Shown: positions 46,647 through 57,464, counted from the stretch's first letter. The stretch is DNA of 64,000 nt from CAWDZK01 sp963807005 (GCA_963807005.1 CAWDZK010000001.1:62001-126000), one strand, 5' to 3'. A program made the numbers and translations. Notes: a model not told the origin generated them from the sequence alone.

Positions 46647-47347
46647 CCGAGATCCCCGAGGACGGCTGGTTCGAGTACCTGCCCGGCTGGTTGCGGACCC
46701 TGGCGGCGCGGGCGCGCGAGGTCCGGCCGGAGGAGCTCAGCCGCTTCCTCCCGCCGGAGGAGGGCGGCCGGTCCTCGGCCGTCCTGATGCTCTTCGGCGA
46801 CGACGGCACCGGCGTCGACGGGGCCGACGTGCTGCTGATCGAGCGCGCCCACGACATGCGCAGCCACCCCGGCCAGGTCGCCTTCCCGGGCGGGGCCGTC
46901 GACCCCGAGGACGCCGACGAGGTCGCCGCCGCGCTGCGGGAGGCCGCGGAGGAGACCGGCCTCGACCCCGCGGGGGTCCGGGTGATCGCGACCCTGCCGG
47001 CCCTGTTCCTCCCGCCCAGCGGCTTCGTCGTGACGCCGGTGCTCGCGTGGTGGCGGGACCCGTCCCCCGTGTCGGTGGTCGACGTGGCGGAGGTCGCCTC
47101 GGTGCACCGGGTGCCCATCGCGCAGCTTCGGGACCCGGCCAACCGCTACCGCGTCTCGCACCCGAGCGGCTACCTCGGCCCGGCGTTCGACGTGGCGGGG
47201 CTGCTCGTCTGGGGCTTCACCGCCGGGCTGCTCGACCGGCTGCTCCGGCTGGCCGGCTGGGAGCTGCCGTGGGACGCCGCCGACGTGCGTGACCTGCCCG
47301 ACTGGGCGCTGGACCCGTCGCTGCTCGGACGGAGGGGGCCGGTGTGA
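46643..47347 (+). CDS. NUDIX CoA diphosphatase-like hydrolase (Rv3672c-like)
   Basis: The 234 aa carry GQVAFPGGAVDPED followed by ALREAAEETGL, the NUDIX box (G-x5-E-x7-REUXEE-x-GU form), plus the LLIERAHDMRSHPGQ segment typical of CoA/acyl-CoA pyrophosphatases (NudL). GTG start and stop codons overlap both neighbours by four bases, so tlpA-like, nudL-like and marP form one translation-coupled unit. Confidence 0.9.
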   Translation: MTEIPEDGWFEYLPGWLRTLAARAREVRPEELSRFLPPEEGGRSSAVLMLFGDDGTGVDGADVLLIERAHDMRSHPGQVAFPGGAVDPEDADEVAAALREAAEETGLDPAGVRVIATLPALFLPPSGFVVTPVLAWWRDPSPVSVVDVAEVASVHRVPIAQLRDPANRYRVSHPSGYLGPAFDVAGLLVWGFTAGLLDRLLRLAGWELPWDAADVRDLPDWALDPSLLGRRGPV

Positions 47348-48525
47348 ACTGGCTGGACCTGGTGCTGCTCGTCGCGGCGGTCTCGTTCGCCTTCTCGGGC
47401 TACCGGCAGGGCTTCGTCGCCGGCGTGCTCGCGTTCGCCGGTTTCCTCGCCGGTGGCGTGGTCGGCCTGGTCGTCGCGCCGGCTCTCGTCTCGTCGCTGG
47501 ATGCCGGTCTGGGCCAGTCCGTCCTCGCGGTCGGACTGGTGCTCTTCGCCGCGACCGTGGGGCAGGTGACGCTCGGCTGGCTCGGCTCGCTGCTGCGGGC
47601 CCGGATCACCTGGCGCCCCGCCCGCGCCGTCGACAACGGGCTTGGCGCGGCCGTCAGCGTGGTCGCGCTGCTGGTGGTCGCCTGGTTCCTCGCCTCGGCG
47701 CTGCGCCCCGGGCCGCTGCCCACGCTCTCCCGCGAGATCGGCGACTCCAAGGTCGTGTCCGCGGTCGACCAGGTGATGCCGGACCGGGCCCGCACCCTGT
47801 TCTCGTCCTTCCGCCGGGTCCTGGACGCCACCGCGCTGCCGCCGGTGTTCAGCGGGCTGTCGCCGGAGCGGATCCGACAGGTCCCGGCTCCCGACGGCGC
47901 CGTCACGGGCAACGCCGCGGTGCGCCGCGCCGCCCGCAGCGTCGTCGAGGTCACCGGGACGGCCGACGACTGCAACCGGACCCTCGACGGCAGCGGCTTC
48001 GTCGTCTCGCCGCAGCACGTGCTCACCAACGCCCACGTCGTGGCCGGTGTCGACGACCCGCAGGTGCGGATCGGCGGCACCGGCCGGCGGTACGACGCGC
48101 GGGTGGTGGTGTTCGACCCGAAGCGCGACCTCGCGGTGCTCTACGTCCCCGACCTGCGAGCCGCCTTCCTGCCGTTCGACACCTCGGCCGAGAGCGGGGA
48201 CGACGCGGTGGTGGCCGGGTTCCCCGGCGGCGGCCCGTTCCGCCTGGTCGCAGCCCGGGTCCGGGACGAGATCCAGGCCCGCGGACCGGACATCTACCAC
48301 CGCACCCAGGTGACCCGCGAGGTCTACTCGCTCTACGCCGACGTCGAGCCGGGCAACTCCGGCGGCCCGCTGCTCAGCCCCACGGGAGAGGTCTACGGCG
48401 TGATCTTCGCCAAGTCGCTGGACGACCCGACCACTGGGTACGCCCTCACCGCGCTAGAGGCCCGGCCGGTCGTGCGCGCCGGTAGGGACGCCACCACCGG
48501 CGTCGGCACCGACACCTGCGCCTGA
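47344..48525 (+). CDS. marP: MarP-like periplasmic serine protease
   Basis: The 393 aa have a CvpA-type N-terminus of four membrane helices (about 1-120) and a chymotrypsin-fold protease outside. The catalytic triad is H231 (TNAHVV), D262 (PKRDLAVL) and S339 (PGNSGGP). C210 and C392 correspond to the regulatory disulfide of the M. tuberculosis enzyme, and the residue spacing is nearly the same. MarP supports acid and oxidative resistance by processing envelope hydrolases. It converges on the TerC gene, overlapping by about 70 bp. Confidence 0.93.
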   Translation: MNWLDLVLLVAAVSFAFSGYRQGFVAGVLAFAGFLAGGVVGLVVAPALVSSLDAGLGQSVLAVGLVLFAATVGQVTLGWLGSLLRARITWRPARAVDNGLGAAVSVVALLVVAWFLASALRPGPLPTLSREIGDSKVVSAVDQVMPDRARTLFSSFRRVLDATALPPVFSGLSPERIRQVPAPDGAVTGNAAVRRAARSVVEVTGTADDCNRTLDGSGFVVSPQHVLTNAHVVAGVDDPQVRIGGTGRRYDARVVVFDPKRDLAVLYVPDLRAAFLPFDTSAESGDDAVVAGFPGGGPFRLVAARVRDEIQARGPDIYHRTQVTREVYSLYADVEPGNSGGPLLSPTGEVYGVIFAKSLDDPTTGYALTALEARPVVRAGRDATTGVGTDTCA

Positions 48526-49515
48526 CCCCGGCTGCGCGGTCCGCCGGGTCGCCCGCAGGCTGGTCAGCGTGGTGAGGACGAGGATGCCGACGACGACACC
48601 GAGCGAGACCAGGGTCGGGATCTCGGGCACCGACGGCCACCGGAGGTGCGCCCAGTGCAGAGTGAGCTTGGCGCCGATGAACCCGAGGATCGCCGCGAGC
48701 CCGTAGCCCAGGTGAACCAGCCGGCTGAGGGCGCTCTCGAGCACGAAGTAGAGCGCCCGCAGGCCGAGCAGGGCGAACGCGTTGGTGGCGAAGACGAGGA
48801 ACGGGTCGCCGGTGATGCCGTACACCGCGGGCACCGAGTCGACCGCGAACACGATGTCGGTGGCCAGGACGGCGACCACGACCAGCGCGAAGGGCGTCGC
48901 GGCCCGGCGACCGTCCACCCGGCTGGTCAGCCGCGGACCCTCGTAGTCGGTGGTGACCGGCACCAGCCGGCGTACCAGCCGGACGCTGCGCATCCGGTCG
49001 ACGTGCACCTCGTGCTCGGCCCCGCGGACTGCGTCCCGGCCGATCTTCACCGCGGTGGCGACGAGGATCGCACCGAAGACGAGGAAGACCGCGTCGAACC
49101 GGGAGAGGGCGGCGGCACCGAGGGCGATGAACACGGCCCGCAGGACGAGGGCGCCGACGATGCCGAAGAGCAGCACCCGCTGGCGGAGCTCCTTCGGAAC
49201 CGCGAAGGCCCCGAGGAGCAGCATGAAGACGAAGAGGTTGTCGACGCTGAGGGACTTCTCGACCAGGTAGCCGGTGACGTACTCCAGCCCGGTCTGGGAG
49301 CCGAACCGCCACCAGATGTAGCCGCCGAAGGCCAGTGGCAGCGCGACGTAGAACGCCGACCAGCCAACGGCCTCGCGCATCCCGACGTCGTGCGGCCTGC
49401 GGGTGAGCAGGAAGTCGACGAGCAGCAGCGCCAGGATGCCGCCGACCGTGAACGCCCACAGGGCCGGGGTGGCGACGGAGGAGAGCGACGTGGTGGTCAG
49501 CGACTCGGGGGGCAT
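48454..49515 (-). CDS. TerC family integral membrane protein (probable metal exporter)
   Basis: The 353 aa have about nine membrane segments. The TerC signatures are SLSVDNLFVFMLLL and ATDIVFAVDSVPAVYGIT, with acidic residues in membrane helices. The start MPPESL was chosen because it follows the riboswitch hairpin and its GAGGAG site; a longer reading to 49554 would run through the RNA element. The riboswitch suggests manganese export, as for other TerC/Alx proteins. The C-terminus overlaps marP on the other strand. Confidence 0.88.
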   Translation of the reverse strand: MPPESLTTTSLSSVATPALWAFTVGGILALLLVDFLLTRRPHDVGMREAVGWSAFYVALPLAFGGYIWWRFGSQTGLEYVTGYLVEKSLSVDNLFVFMLLLGAFAVPKELRQRVLLFGIVGALVLRAVFIALGAAALSRFDAVFLVFGAILVATAVKIGRDAVRGAEHEVHVDRMRSVRLVRRLVPVTTDYEGPRLTSRVDGRRAATPFALVVVAVLATDIVFAVDSVPAVYGITGDPFLVFATNAFALLGLRALYFVLESALSRLVHLGYGLAAILGFIGAKLTLHWAHLRWPSVPEIPTLVSLGVVVGILVLTTLTSLRATRRTAQPGSGAGVGADAGGGVPTGAHDRPGL

Positions 49516-49521
49516 GACACT

Positions 49522-49635
49522 CCTCGGACTCGAGCGGTCCGAGGTCTCCTCCACCCGCCGGAGCGGGCCCTGTCCGAGGTGCCAGGTGGCAGCCGTACTG
49601 ACCGGATCAGGTCGACGGGAGTACTCCCCTCGCGG
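49522..49635 (-). ncRNA. yybP-ykoY manganese riboswitch
   Basis: On the minus strand an AGGGGAGTA start (from 49630), a CAGTACGGCTGCC middle and a GGAGGAGACC end (about 49544-49553) follow the conserved yybP-ykoY layout. Next comes a perfect 8-bp hairpin (49537-49544 with 49522-49529). Its 3' arm GTCCGAGG overlaps the ribosome site GAGGAG six bases before the terC ATG. Metal binding could thus free translation. The aptamer assignment is by pattern and was not scored. Confidence 0.7.
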
Positions 49636-49662
49636 CCGATCCTACCGTGCCCGGAGCCGTGG

Positions 49663-50130
49663 TCAGCCGCGCAGCCGCAGGGTCCGGGGCGGCTCCCCGT
49701 CACGCAGCGGCTCGGTCGCCAGCGACTCGGCGGCGGCGAGCAGGCCGGTCACGTCGATGCCGTACGGCGGCGCGCCGGCGTACGGCCGGATCCGGTCGGC
49801 GCCGCGGCGCAGCAGGGTCGTCGCGCCGGTGCCGTTTCCGCGGGCTCGGTGGGTGAGGCCGACGGCCAGCTGGGCCAGGCCCTGCCAGAGGTCGCGCTCG
49901 GGCCCTGACGCCGCCTTCCAGGTGCCCTCGAGCACCTCGTGCGCGTGGAAGGGCCGCCCCGCGTCGAGCAGCCGTTGCGCCTCCGCCAGCGACTCCTCCG
50001 GGGGGAGGACCAGCTCGTCCGGGACCCGGTCCACGCCTTCGGCGTCGTGGGGGAGCGGGCGACCGAGGCCGTCCCGTGGGCGGGCGTTGCGGGCCCGGCC
50101 GGCAGGGTCGCGGTCACGCGCGCCGGTCAT
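49663..50130 (-). CDS. DUF309 domain-containing protein
   Basis: Helical protein of 155 aa with the DUF309 signature: AQRLLDAGRPFHAHEVLEG, then RDLWQGLAQLAVGLTHRARGN. The conserved FHAHEVLE and QG...VG residues line a putative metal or ligand site. Function unknown. The ATG overlaps the stop of the upstream hydrolase gene by four bases. Confidence 0.86.
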   Translation of the reverse strand: MTGARDRDPAGRARNARPRDGLGRPLPHDAEGVDRVPDELVLPPEESLAEAQRLLDAGRPFHAHEVLEGTWKAASGPERDLWQGLAQLAVGLTHRARGNGTGATTLLRRGADRIRPYAGAPPYGIDVTGLLAAAESLATEPLRDGEPPRTLRLRG

Positions 50131-51062
50131 CGCTCGGCGCTCGGGTCGGCCAGCCAGTGGTGCAGCACCTCGGTGAACCCCGCGGGGTCCTCCTCGTGCG
50201 GGAAGTGCCCGACCCCGGGCATGAGGTGCCACCGGTACGGCCCCTCGACGTACCGGCGCGAGCCCAGGGCGCTGGCCGGCAGGACGCAGCCGTCGAGCGC
50301 GCCGTGCACCTGCAGGGTCGGGACCGTCACCGGGCCGGCCATCCGCCGGGCGTAGCGGATGCCGTCGGTGCGCAGGATCGACCGGACCTGCCAGCGGTAG
50401 GACTCCAGGGCGCAGTGCGCCATGCCCTGGATCTGGGCTGCCTGCCGGTACCGCGCCTCGGTCCCGGCGTCCGGGTACTCGGGGCCGCCCCAGCGGTGCA
50501 GCAGCCGCCCGACCTCGGCGGCGTCGTCGGCCACCAGCCTCCGCTCGGGGACCATCGGTGCCTGGTAGCCGAGCACGTGACCGCTCGCCTGGACCTGCCG
50601 CGGGTCGGTGAGGTGAGCCCGGCGCAGCCGCCGGGGATGCGGCATCGACACGGCCGCCAGCCGGCGCACCTGCCGCGGATGCACGACGGCAAGGGTCCAG
50701 GCCACCAGGCCGCCGAGCCCGTGGCCGACGACAACGGCGTCGCGCTCGCCGAGCGAGCGGATCACGCCGGACGCGTCCTCCGCCAAGGTCCGCGGGTCGT
50801 AGCCGCGGGGCGGCTTGTCGCTGCCGCCGAAGCCGCGCAGGTCCATCGCGGCGACCCGGTAGCCCGCGGCCGCCAGGGTCGGGACCTGGTGCCGCCACGA
50901 CCACCAGAACAGCGGGAACCCGTGCAGGAGCAGGACCAGCGGTCCCGCGCCGGTGACCGCGACGTGGAAGCGGGCGCCGTTGGCCGCGACCATGTGGTGC
51001 TCCCACGGGCCGGGGACGTGGGCCACCGATGCATCCAGCGGCTGGCCGGCCCGTCGCGTCAC
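50127..51062 (-). CDS. Alpha/beta hydrolase (EphE-position homologue)
   Basis: The 311 aa have the epoxide-hydrolase/haloalkane-type layout: LLLHGFPLFWWSWRHQ (oxyanion HGFP), DLRGFGGSDKPPRGY, and late GVGHFPHEEDP with the catalytic histidine. The nucleophile elbow reads GHGLGG, where a Ser or Asp is expected between H and the next residue, so the normal nucleophile is missing and activity is doubtful. Position matches ephE of mycobacteria. GTG at 51062 is the most upstream start supported by similarity. Confidence 0.82.
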   Translation of the reverse strand: MTRRAGQPLDASVAHVPGPWEHHMVAANGARFHVAVTGAGPLVLLLHGFPLFWWSWRHQVPTLAAAGYRVAAMDLRGFGGSDKPPRGYDPRTLAEDASGVIRSLGERDAVVVGHGLGGLVAWTLAVVHPRQVRRLAAVSMPHPRRLRRAHLTDPRQVQASGHVLGYQAPMVPERRLVADDAAEVGRLLHRWGGPEYPDAGTEARYRQAAQIQGMAHCALESYRWQVRSILRTDGIRYARRMAGPVTVPTLQVHGALDGCVLPASALGSRRYVEGPYRWHLMPGVGHFPHEEDPAGFTEVLHHWLADPSAER

Positions 51063-51103
51063 ACCCGCATCCCACCAGACCCGGGGTGCGGGCGTTGCGG
51101 CGG

Positions 51104-51526
51104 TCAGCTGCTGGTCGGGCTCTTGAGGAACGCCACGGTGTCCTTGCTGGTCCGCATCGTGCGCTCGGGCGGCCCGACCGAGGAGACCGCCCTCTTGCCG
51201 ACGAAGGCGAGGATTCCTGCCACGAGCAGCAGCAGCACCGTGACGATGAGGAAGGACAGCCAGGTGGCCAGGCCCAGCCAGGCGAGGAACAGCGCGATGG
51301 TGATGAACAGCAGGATGGATGCGACGACCCCGAGGTAGGCAGCGGCGCCGAACATGGCCCCGCCCATGGCCGCGTTCTTCACGTCGACCTTGATCTCGGC
51401 CTTGGCCAGCGCGATCTCGCTGTGGACCAGGGCGGACAGGTCTCGGCTGGCGTTCGCGAACAGCATCCCGAGCGTCTCCTCGGGCTGGGTGCCGGGCGCG
51501 CTGGCGGGACGGTTCGTCTGCGTCAT
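51104..51526 (-). CDS. Phage-holin-superfamily / DUF1469-like membrane protein
   Basis: The 140 aa have an N-terminal amphipathic helix (RDLSALVHSEIALAKAEIKV) and two membrane helices (FGAAAYLGVVASILLFITIALFLAW and LSFLIVTVLLLLVAGILAFVG). The pattern is that of Actinobacteriophage holin superfamily III / YqjE-like proteins. ATG at 51535 is an alternative start. Position corresponds to Rv3669. Not a true phage gene; function unknown. Confidence 0.8.
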   Translation of the reverse strand: MTQTNRPASAPGTQPEETLGMLFANASRDLSALVHSEIALAKAEIKVDVKNAAMGGAMFGAAAYLGVVASILLFITIALFLAWLGLATWLSFLIVTVLLLLVAGILAFVGKRAVSSVGPPERTMRTSKDTVAFLKSPTSS

Positions 51527-51590
51527 GTCCCTCATCCTGCCCCGAGACCGGGCTCTGACGCACCCGAGGTGCGTCTGACGGACGGCCGGC

Positions 51591-52478
51591 TCAGCGTGGT
51601 TCGAGCCCAGGGAGGACGTCGGCGGCGACCTGCTCGAGCACGTCGAGGTCGCCGGCGTACACGCCGTGGGGCCGCGGTCGGTGCACGACCACCTCGTCGA
51701 ACCCGAGTGCATCGGCGCGGCCCAGCACGTCCCTCAGGTGCTCGACCGAGTCCAGCCCGAAGCTGCCGGACGAGTCGACGCTGAGATGACGCTGCACGGT
51801 CGCGGGGTCCCGGTCCTCGGCCGCCAGGGCGTCGTCCAGCCGGCGGCAGGCGTCCGGCAGCGACGCCCACCACGCGTCCTCCCCGGCATCGGGCGGGGTC
51901 ACTCCGGTCGTGACCCACGCCTGGCCGTGCCGGGCGACCACCCGCATCGCCCGCGGCCCGTTCGCCGCGACGACGAACGGCAGGCGTGGCTGCTGCACGC
52001 AGCCGGGAACCATCCGGGCCTCGTGCGCCGTGAACCACGCCCCGTCGTACGTCGTGCTCGCCGACGTCAGCAGCCGGTCCAGCAGCTCGACGAACTCCGC
52101 GAACCGCTCGACCCGCGCGCCCGCCGTCAGCGACGGCGTCCCCAGCACCGTCGCGTCGATCCCGGTGCCGCCGGCGCCGACGCCGAGCTGGAACCGGCCG
52201 CCGGACAGGTCGTCGAGGGTCATCAGCTCCTTGGCGAAGGGAACCGGGTGCCGGAAGTTCGGCGACGCGACGAACGTGCCGAGCCGGATCGTCGTGGTGG
52301 CGAGCGCCGCCGCGGCGAGCACCGGAACGGTCGCGAACCACGGTTCGTCGGCCAGCGAGCGCCAGGCCAGGTGGTCGTACGTCCAGGCCGAGTGGAACCC
52401 CCACTCGTCCAGCTGCTGCCACTGCGGGGCGGCGTCCACCCAGCGCTGCTCCGGGAGGACCACCACACCGATGCGCAT
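51591..52478 (-). CDS. LLM class flavin- or F420-dependent oxidoreductase
   Basis: TIM-barrel oxidoreductase of 295 aa. It has the luciferase-like opening MRIGVVVLPEQRW, a FHSAWTYDHLAW strand, TIRLGTFVASPNFRHPVPFAKE, and GRFQLGVGAGG. These features fit the actinobacterial F420 group, but FMN use cannot be excluded. It diverges from the DHFR-like gene; no pathway context. Confidence 0.86.
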   Translation of the reverse strand: MRIGVVVLPEQRWVDAAPQWQQLDEWGFHSAWTYDHLAWRSLADEPWFATVPVLAAAALATTTIRLGTFVASPNFRHPVPFAKELMTLDDLSGGRFQLGVGAGGTGIDATVLGTPSLTAGARVERFAEFVELLDRLLTSASTTYDGAWFTAHEARMVPGCVQQPRLPFVVAANGPRAMRVVARHGQAWVTTGVTPPDAGEDAWWASLPDACRRLDDALAAEDRDPATVQRHLSVDSSGSFGLDSVEHLRDVLGRADALGFDEVVVHRPRPHGVYAGDLDVLEQVAADVLPGLEPR

Positions 52479-52547
52479 CCCGCGACACTAGGACGCCGAT
52501 GAGCCCGGGGCCTCGGCGCGGTCTACCCGGGTGAGGAGAGGACGCAC

Positions 52548-53141
52548 ATGGCGGTCACGGCGAGCATCACCACCTCGGTCGACGGCTACGTCACCGGCCC
52601 GGACGACGGTCCCGGCGCCGGCCTGGGTGTCGGCGGCGAGCGGCTGCACTACTGGGTCTTCGGCGGTCCGTGGTCCTACGCCGACCATCAGTTCTCGGAG
52701 GCGACCGGCGAGGACAAGGCGTGGCTGGACGAGGCGATGGCGCGAGGCGGTGCCGTCGTGTGCGGGCGTTGGATGTACGAGGCGGCCGGCCACTGGGGGG
52801 ACGAGAACCCGTGGGGCATGCCGGTCTTCGTCGTCACGCACCGGCCGGAGGAGCAGCCGGAGGGCGACGCCTTCGTGTTCGTCGACGGGGTGGCGGAGGC
52901 CGTGGCGATGGCCGTCGAGGCGGCCCGCGACAAGGACGTCAGCATCGCGGGGGGAGCCGACGTCATCCGGCAGGCGCTCGCTGCCGGGCTGGTCGACGAG
53001 CTGAGCATCATCGTCGCTCCGGTCGTGCTCGGTGGCGGCAAGCGCCTGTTCGACGGCTTCACCCGGTCGGTCGGGCTCGAGCACCTCGGTGTCCGCCAGT
53101 CGCCGTACGCCACCTTCATCGACTACCGCGTGGCGCGCTGA
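52548..53141 (+). CDS. Dihydrofolate reductase family (RibD-C-like) protein
   Basis: The 197 aa resemble the RibD C-terminal reductase: SITTSVDGYVTGPDD at the start, GGAVVCGRWMYEAAGHW, VSIAGGADVIRQALAAGLVDEL and PVVLGGGKRLFDG. A strong ribosome site (GAGGAGAGG) precedes the ATG. Such stand-alone proteins are usually not true DHFR; substrate unknown. Confidence 0.88.
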   Translation: MAVTASITTSVDGYVTGPDDGPGAGLGVGGERLHYWVFGGPWSYADHQFSEATGEDKAWLDEAMARGGAVVCGRWMYEAAGHWGDENPWGMPVFVVTHRPEEQPEGDAFVFVDGVAEAVAMAVEAARDKDVSIAGGADVIRQALAAGLVDELSIIVAPVVLGGGKRLFDGFTRSVGLEHLGVRQSPYATFIDYRVAR

Positions 53142-53254
53142 CCTGCCCCTGTTGCTGTCGGCATCCGGCGTCCGGCGTCGTGCCTGTGGAGGGCGAGATC
53201 CCTTTGCCCACAACGGTTTCCGGCCTTCCACCCGACCATGCCATGCGCTAGGAT

Positions 53255-53270
53255 TCGAACATGTGTTCGA
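53255..53270 (+). promoter_or_regulatory. LexA (SOS) box covering the start of the second DUF222-HNH gene
   Basis: TCGAAC-ATGT-GTTCGA. TAGGAT (53249-53254) directly upstream is a good -10 element, which places transcription start at the ATG (53261) inside the box. The mRNA is therefore probably leaderless and LexA would block initiation directly. Confidence 0.82.
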
Positions 53271-54604
53271 CACTGCTGGGCTCGCCGGGTGCCACTCGGA
53301 CCGGGCCTGCGCTGTCGTCGCAGCGCCCGGTGTGGCAGCTGTCCGACGCCGAGGTGGAGAGCGCTTTGGCCGACCTCGAGGCGGCCGAGGCCCGGCTGGT
53401 CGCCCGCCGGGCCGAGCTGGTCCGCGAGGCTGACCAGCGGTCGATGAAGGACCGCAGCAACGCGTTGTCCACCGAGCGCTGGCTGCAGGACCGCTTCCGG
53501 CTCTCCCGCCGGGAGGCGCAGGGCCGGGTGGCGCAGGCCGAGCTGCTCGCGGCCCAACCGGTCGCACGCACCGCGCTGGCCGAGGGTCGGCTGACCCCCG
53601 AGCAGGCCACCGTCGTCGCGACCACTCTCGCCCGGCTCGACACCCTCGATCGTCTCGACCCGCAGCAGGAGGAGGCAGCGGAGCTCCTCCTGCACCAGGC
53701 AGCAGCCCTCGACCCGCGAAGCCTGGCCGCCGCCGGACAACGACTGGTCGAGCACCTGACCCGCAGCCCCTCGACCGACGACCCCGCCGACGCCGCCGCC
53801 GTGGCCCGAGAGCTGGCAGCCGCCGAGGCCGCTGCACAGCGAGCCGGGACCAACAGCCTGGTCGTGAAGCGCCGCCCCGACGGCGCGCTGACCGGCCGGT
53901 TCACCGTCCGACCCGCCGACGTCCCGGTCCTGACCGCCTGGTTCGCGCAGGCCGACCGGCGGCACCTCGGCACGGACGGCTTCGAGGACGACCGGCCCCG
54001 CGACCAGCGCCGCGGCGACCACCTCGTCGCGTCGCTGCGCGCCGGGCTCACGAGCAACAGCGGCAGCAGCGGCGAGGACGACCAGCCCGCGACCCGGCTG
54101 CACGTCCACGTCAAGGTCACCACCAGCCTCGACGCGCTGCGCGACGGCCTCATCGGCGTCGGTCTGCTCGACACCGGCGGCACCCTGTCCGCCTCCGAGC
54201 TGCGACGGCTCGCCTGCACCGCCGGCATCACGCCGCTCGTCCTCGGCGGACCGTCTGAGGTCCTCGACCTCGGCCGCACCCGACGCGCCTTCAGCCCGGC
54301 CCAGGTGCGGGCACTCGCCGTCCGCGACCGGGGCTGCATCGCCCCCGGCTGCGACCGGGCACCCGCCGACTGCGACGCCCACCACCAGACCGAGTGGAAC
54401 GACCACGGCCCTACCGACCTCGACAACGGTGCCCTGCTCTGCGAGCACCACCATCAGCAGGTCCACCGGCAGGGCTGGCGAGTCGCTCTCGCACGCAACG
54501 GCTACCCCCACATGGTCCCGCCGGTGTCGATCGACCCCGAGCGAAGACCCCGACAGCACCACCGGTTCCAGCTCACCCAGATCACGAGCAGACGACGGAC
54601 CTGA
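53261..54604 (+). CDS. DUF222 / HNH endonuclease protein (13E12-type), second copy
   Basis: The 447 aa have DUF222 (about 20-300; RFRLSRREAQGRVAQAELLA) followed by HNH: RDRGCIAPGCDRAPADCDAHH, then CEHHHQQVHRQGW. It differs clearly from the copy at 29.5-31.1 kb but shares the SOS-box arrangement. The start ATG lies in the LexA box with no ribosome site. DNA-damage-induced expression is predicted; the physiological role of this family is not settled. Confidence 0.88.
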   Translation: MCSTLLGSPGATRTGPALSSQRPVWQLSDAEVESALADLEAAEARLVARRAELVREADQRSMKDRSNALSTERWLQDRFRLSRREAQGRVAQAELLAAQPVARTALAEGRLTPEQATVVATTLARLDTLDRLDPQQEEAAELLLHQAAALDPRSLAAAGQRLVEHLTRSPSTDDPADAAAVARELAAAEAAAQRAGTNSLVVKRRPDGALTGRFTVRPADVPVLTAWFAQADRRHLGTDGFEDDRPRDQRRGDHLVASLRAGLTSNSGSSGEDDQPATRLHVHVKVTTSLDALRDGLIGVGLLDTGGTLSASELRRLACTAGITPLVLGGPSEVLDLGRTRRAFSPAQVRALAVRDRGCIAPGCDRAPADCDAHHQTEWNDHGPTDLDNGALLCEHHHQQVHRQGWRVALARNGYPHMVPPVSIDPERRPRQHHRFQLTQITSRRRT

Positions 54605-54615
54605 CCGGCGGGTGC

Positions 54616-54632
54616 CCGACTGCCTCAGTCGG
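54616..54632 (+). terminator. Small hairpin after the HNH gene
   Basis: CCGACT (54616-54621) and AGTCGG (54627-54632) form a 6-bp stem with a 5-base loop, 12 bases after the stop codon. No T-run. Confidence 0.4.
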
Positions 54633-55333
54633 CGTTGAGTGCCATCGGGGTTCGGATGGATTCGCCAACGTCATCGGGTCATGACCGCGGGAGATCACAG
54701 GTCCGAGCAGGAGCGGCGTACCGAGCGGATCGGGCAGATCCGGCATCACGCCGCAAGCGGCGTGGCGAGCCCCGCTGGATCAGACCGGAGGTCGAGATTC
54801 CTCCGTGCGTCTGACGTCGGCAAGTCTTCTGGCTGCTGCCAGCGGGGCCGTTCCGAACTGACCTCCTCGGCGGCAAGTCGGCGCCATGGACCGCGGGGCG
54901 ATGCCGGGCTCGGAAGAAACGCTTGGTACCTGGACCGGGGTGTCGTTGACCACCCCGTCGACGTACCTGTCCGACTCGATCACGGCGACATGCTCGGCGA
55001 GGGTCAGGTGGGACGACGCATGTAGGCGGCCGGTGTCCTCGTGCAGCTCGCCGACGACAGCCGCCGCCAGCGGCACGCTCACCGGAGGTCGACGCTGCCG
55101 CCGGGGGCCGCCCAGACGCCGGTTGCACCAGTCGGTACGCGGGACGGGGAACTGAAGCGGCACACAGCGACGCGGTCGTCGACACGACCACATGCTCCCG
55201 CCCACACGCGCACCGTCGTAGCCGGATGCGCCGTGGCGGGCGTCTCTTCTCCCAGATCGCTCGGTGATGCCGAAATCGAGCGGCGGGACTCACACCCGCC
55301 GTGATCTCATGGTCGGACAGTTCATCCGTGCGC
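54633..55333. other. Stretch of about 700 bp without a supportable gene
   Basis: Several reading frames exist on both strands, but none shows recognisable domains, sensible codon bias or a ribosome site. On the minus strand one frame (54780-55205) has a more protein-like middle part (AEHVAVIESDRYVDGVVND), which could be the remnant of a decayed gene. No tRNA, hairpin array or insertion-sequence ends were found. It separates the HNH gene from acs. Confidence 0.5.
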
Positions 55334-57334
<2,001 letters not shown>

Positions 57335-57414
57335 GAGCTGGCTCCTTCGCCTCGACCGGCCGACCCGACATTCCTACCCCACCGGCCCGGCGGCACGGGA
57401 GGTGGCGGAGGGCA

Positions 57415-57448
57415 CCGCCCGGCCGGAGCAGGCGCTCCGGCCGGGCGG
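57415..57448 (-). terminator. Strong hairpin terminator after the acetate permease operon
   Basis: A perfect 15-bp GC-rich stem (57415-57429 with 57434-57448) closed by a 4-base loop, 17 bases after the actP stop codon in the direction of transcription. No T-run follows. Confidence 0.75.
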
Positions 57449-57464
57449 CGGCTCCACCCTGGGG

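Noticed and set aside
51104..51526. Prophage remnant because of holin-like similarity
   Set aside because: No other phage genes around; this protein family is a standard chromosomal gene at this locus in actinobacteria.
54679..55293. Minus-strand frames between the second HNH gene and acs
   Set aside because: No domain, no ribosome site and arginine/proline-rich translation; kept only as an uncertain remnant.
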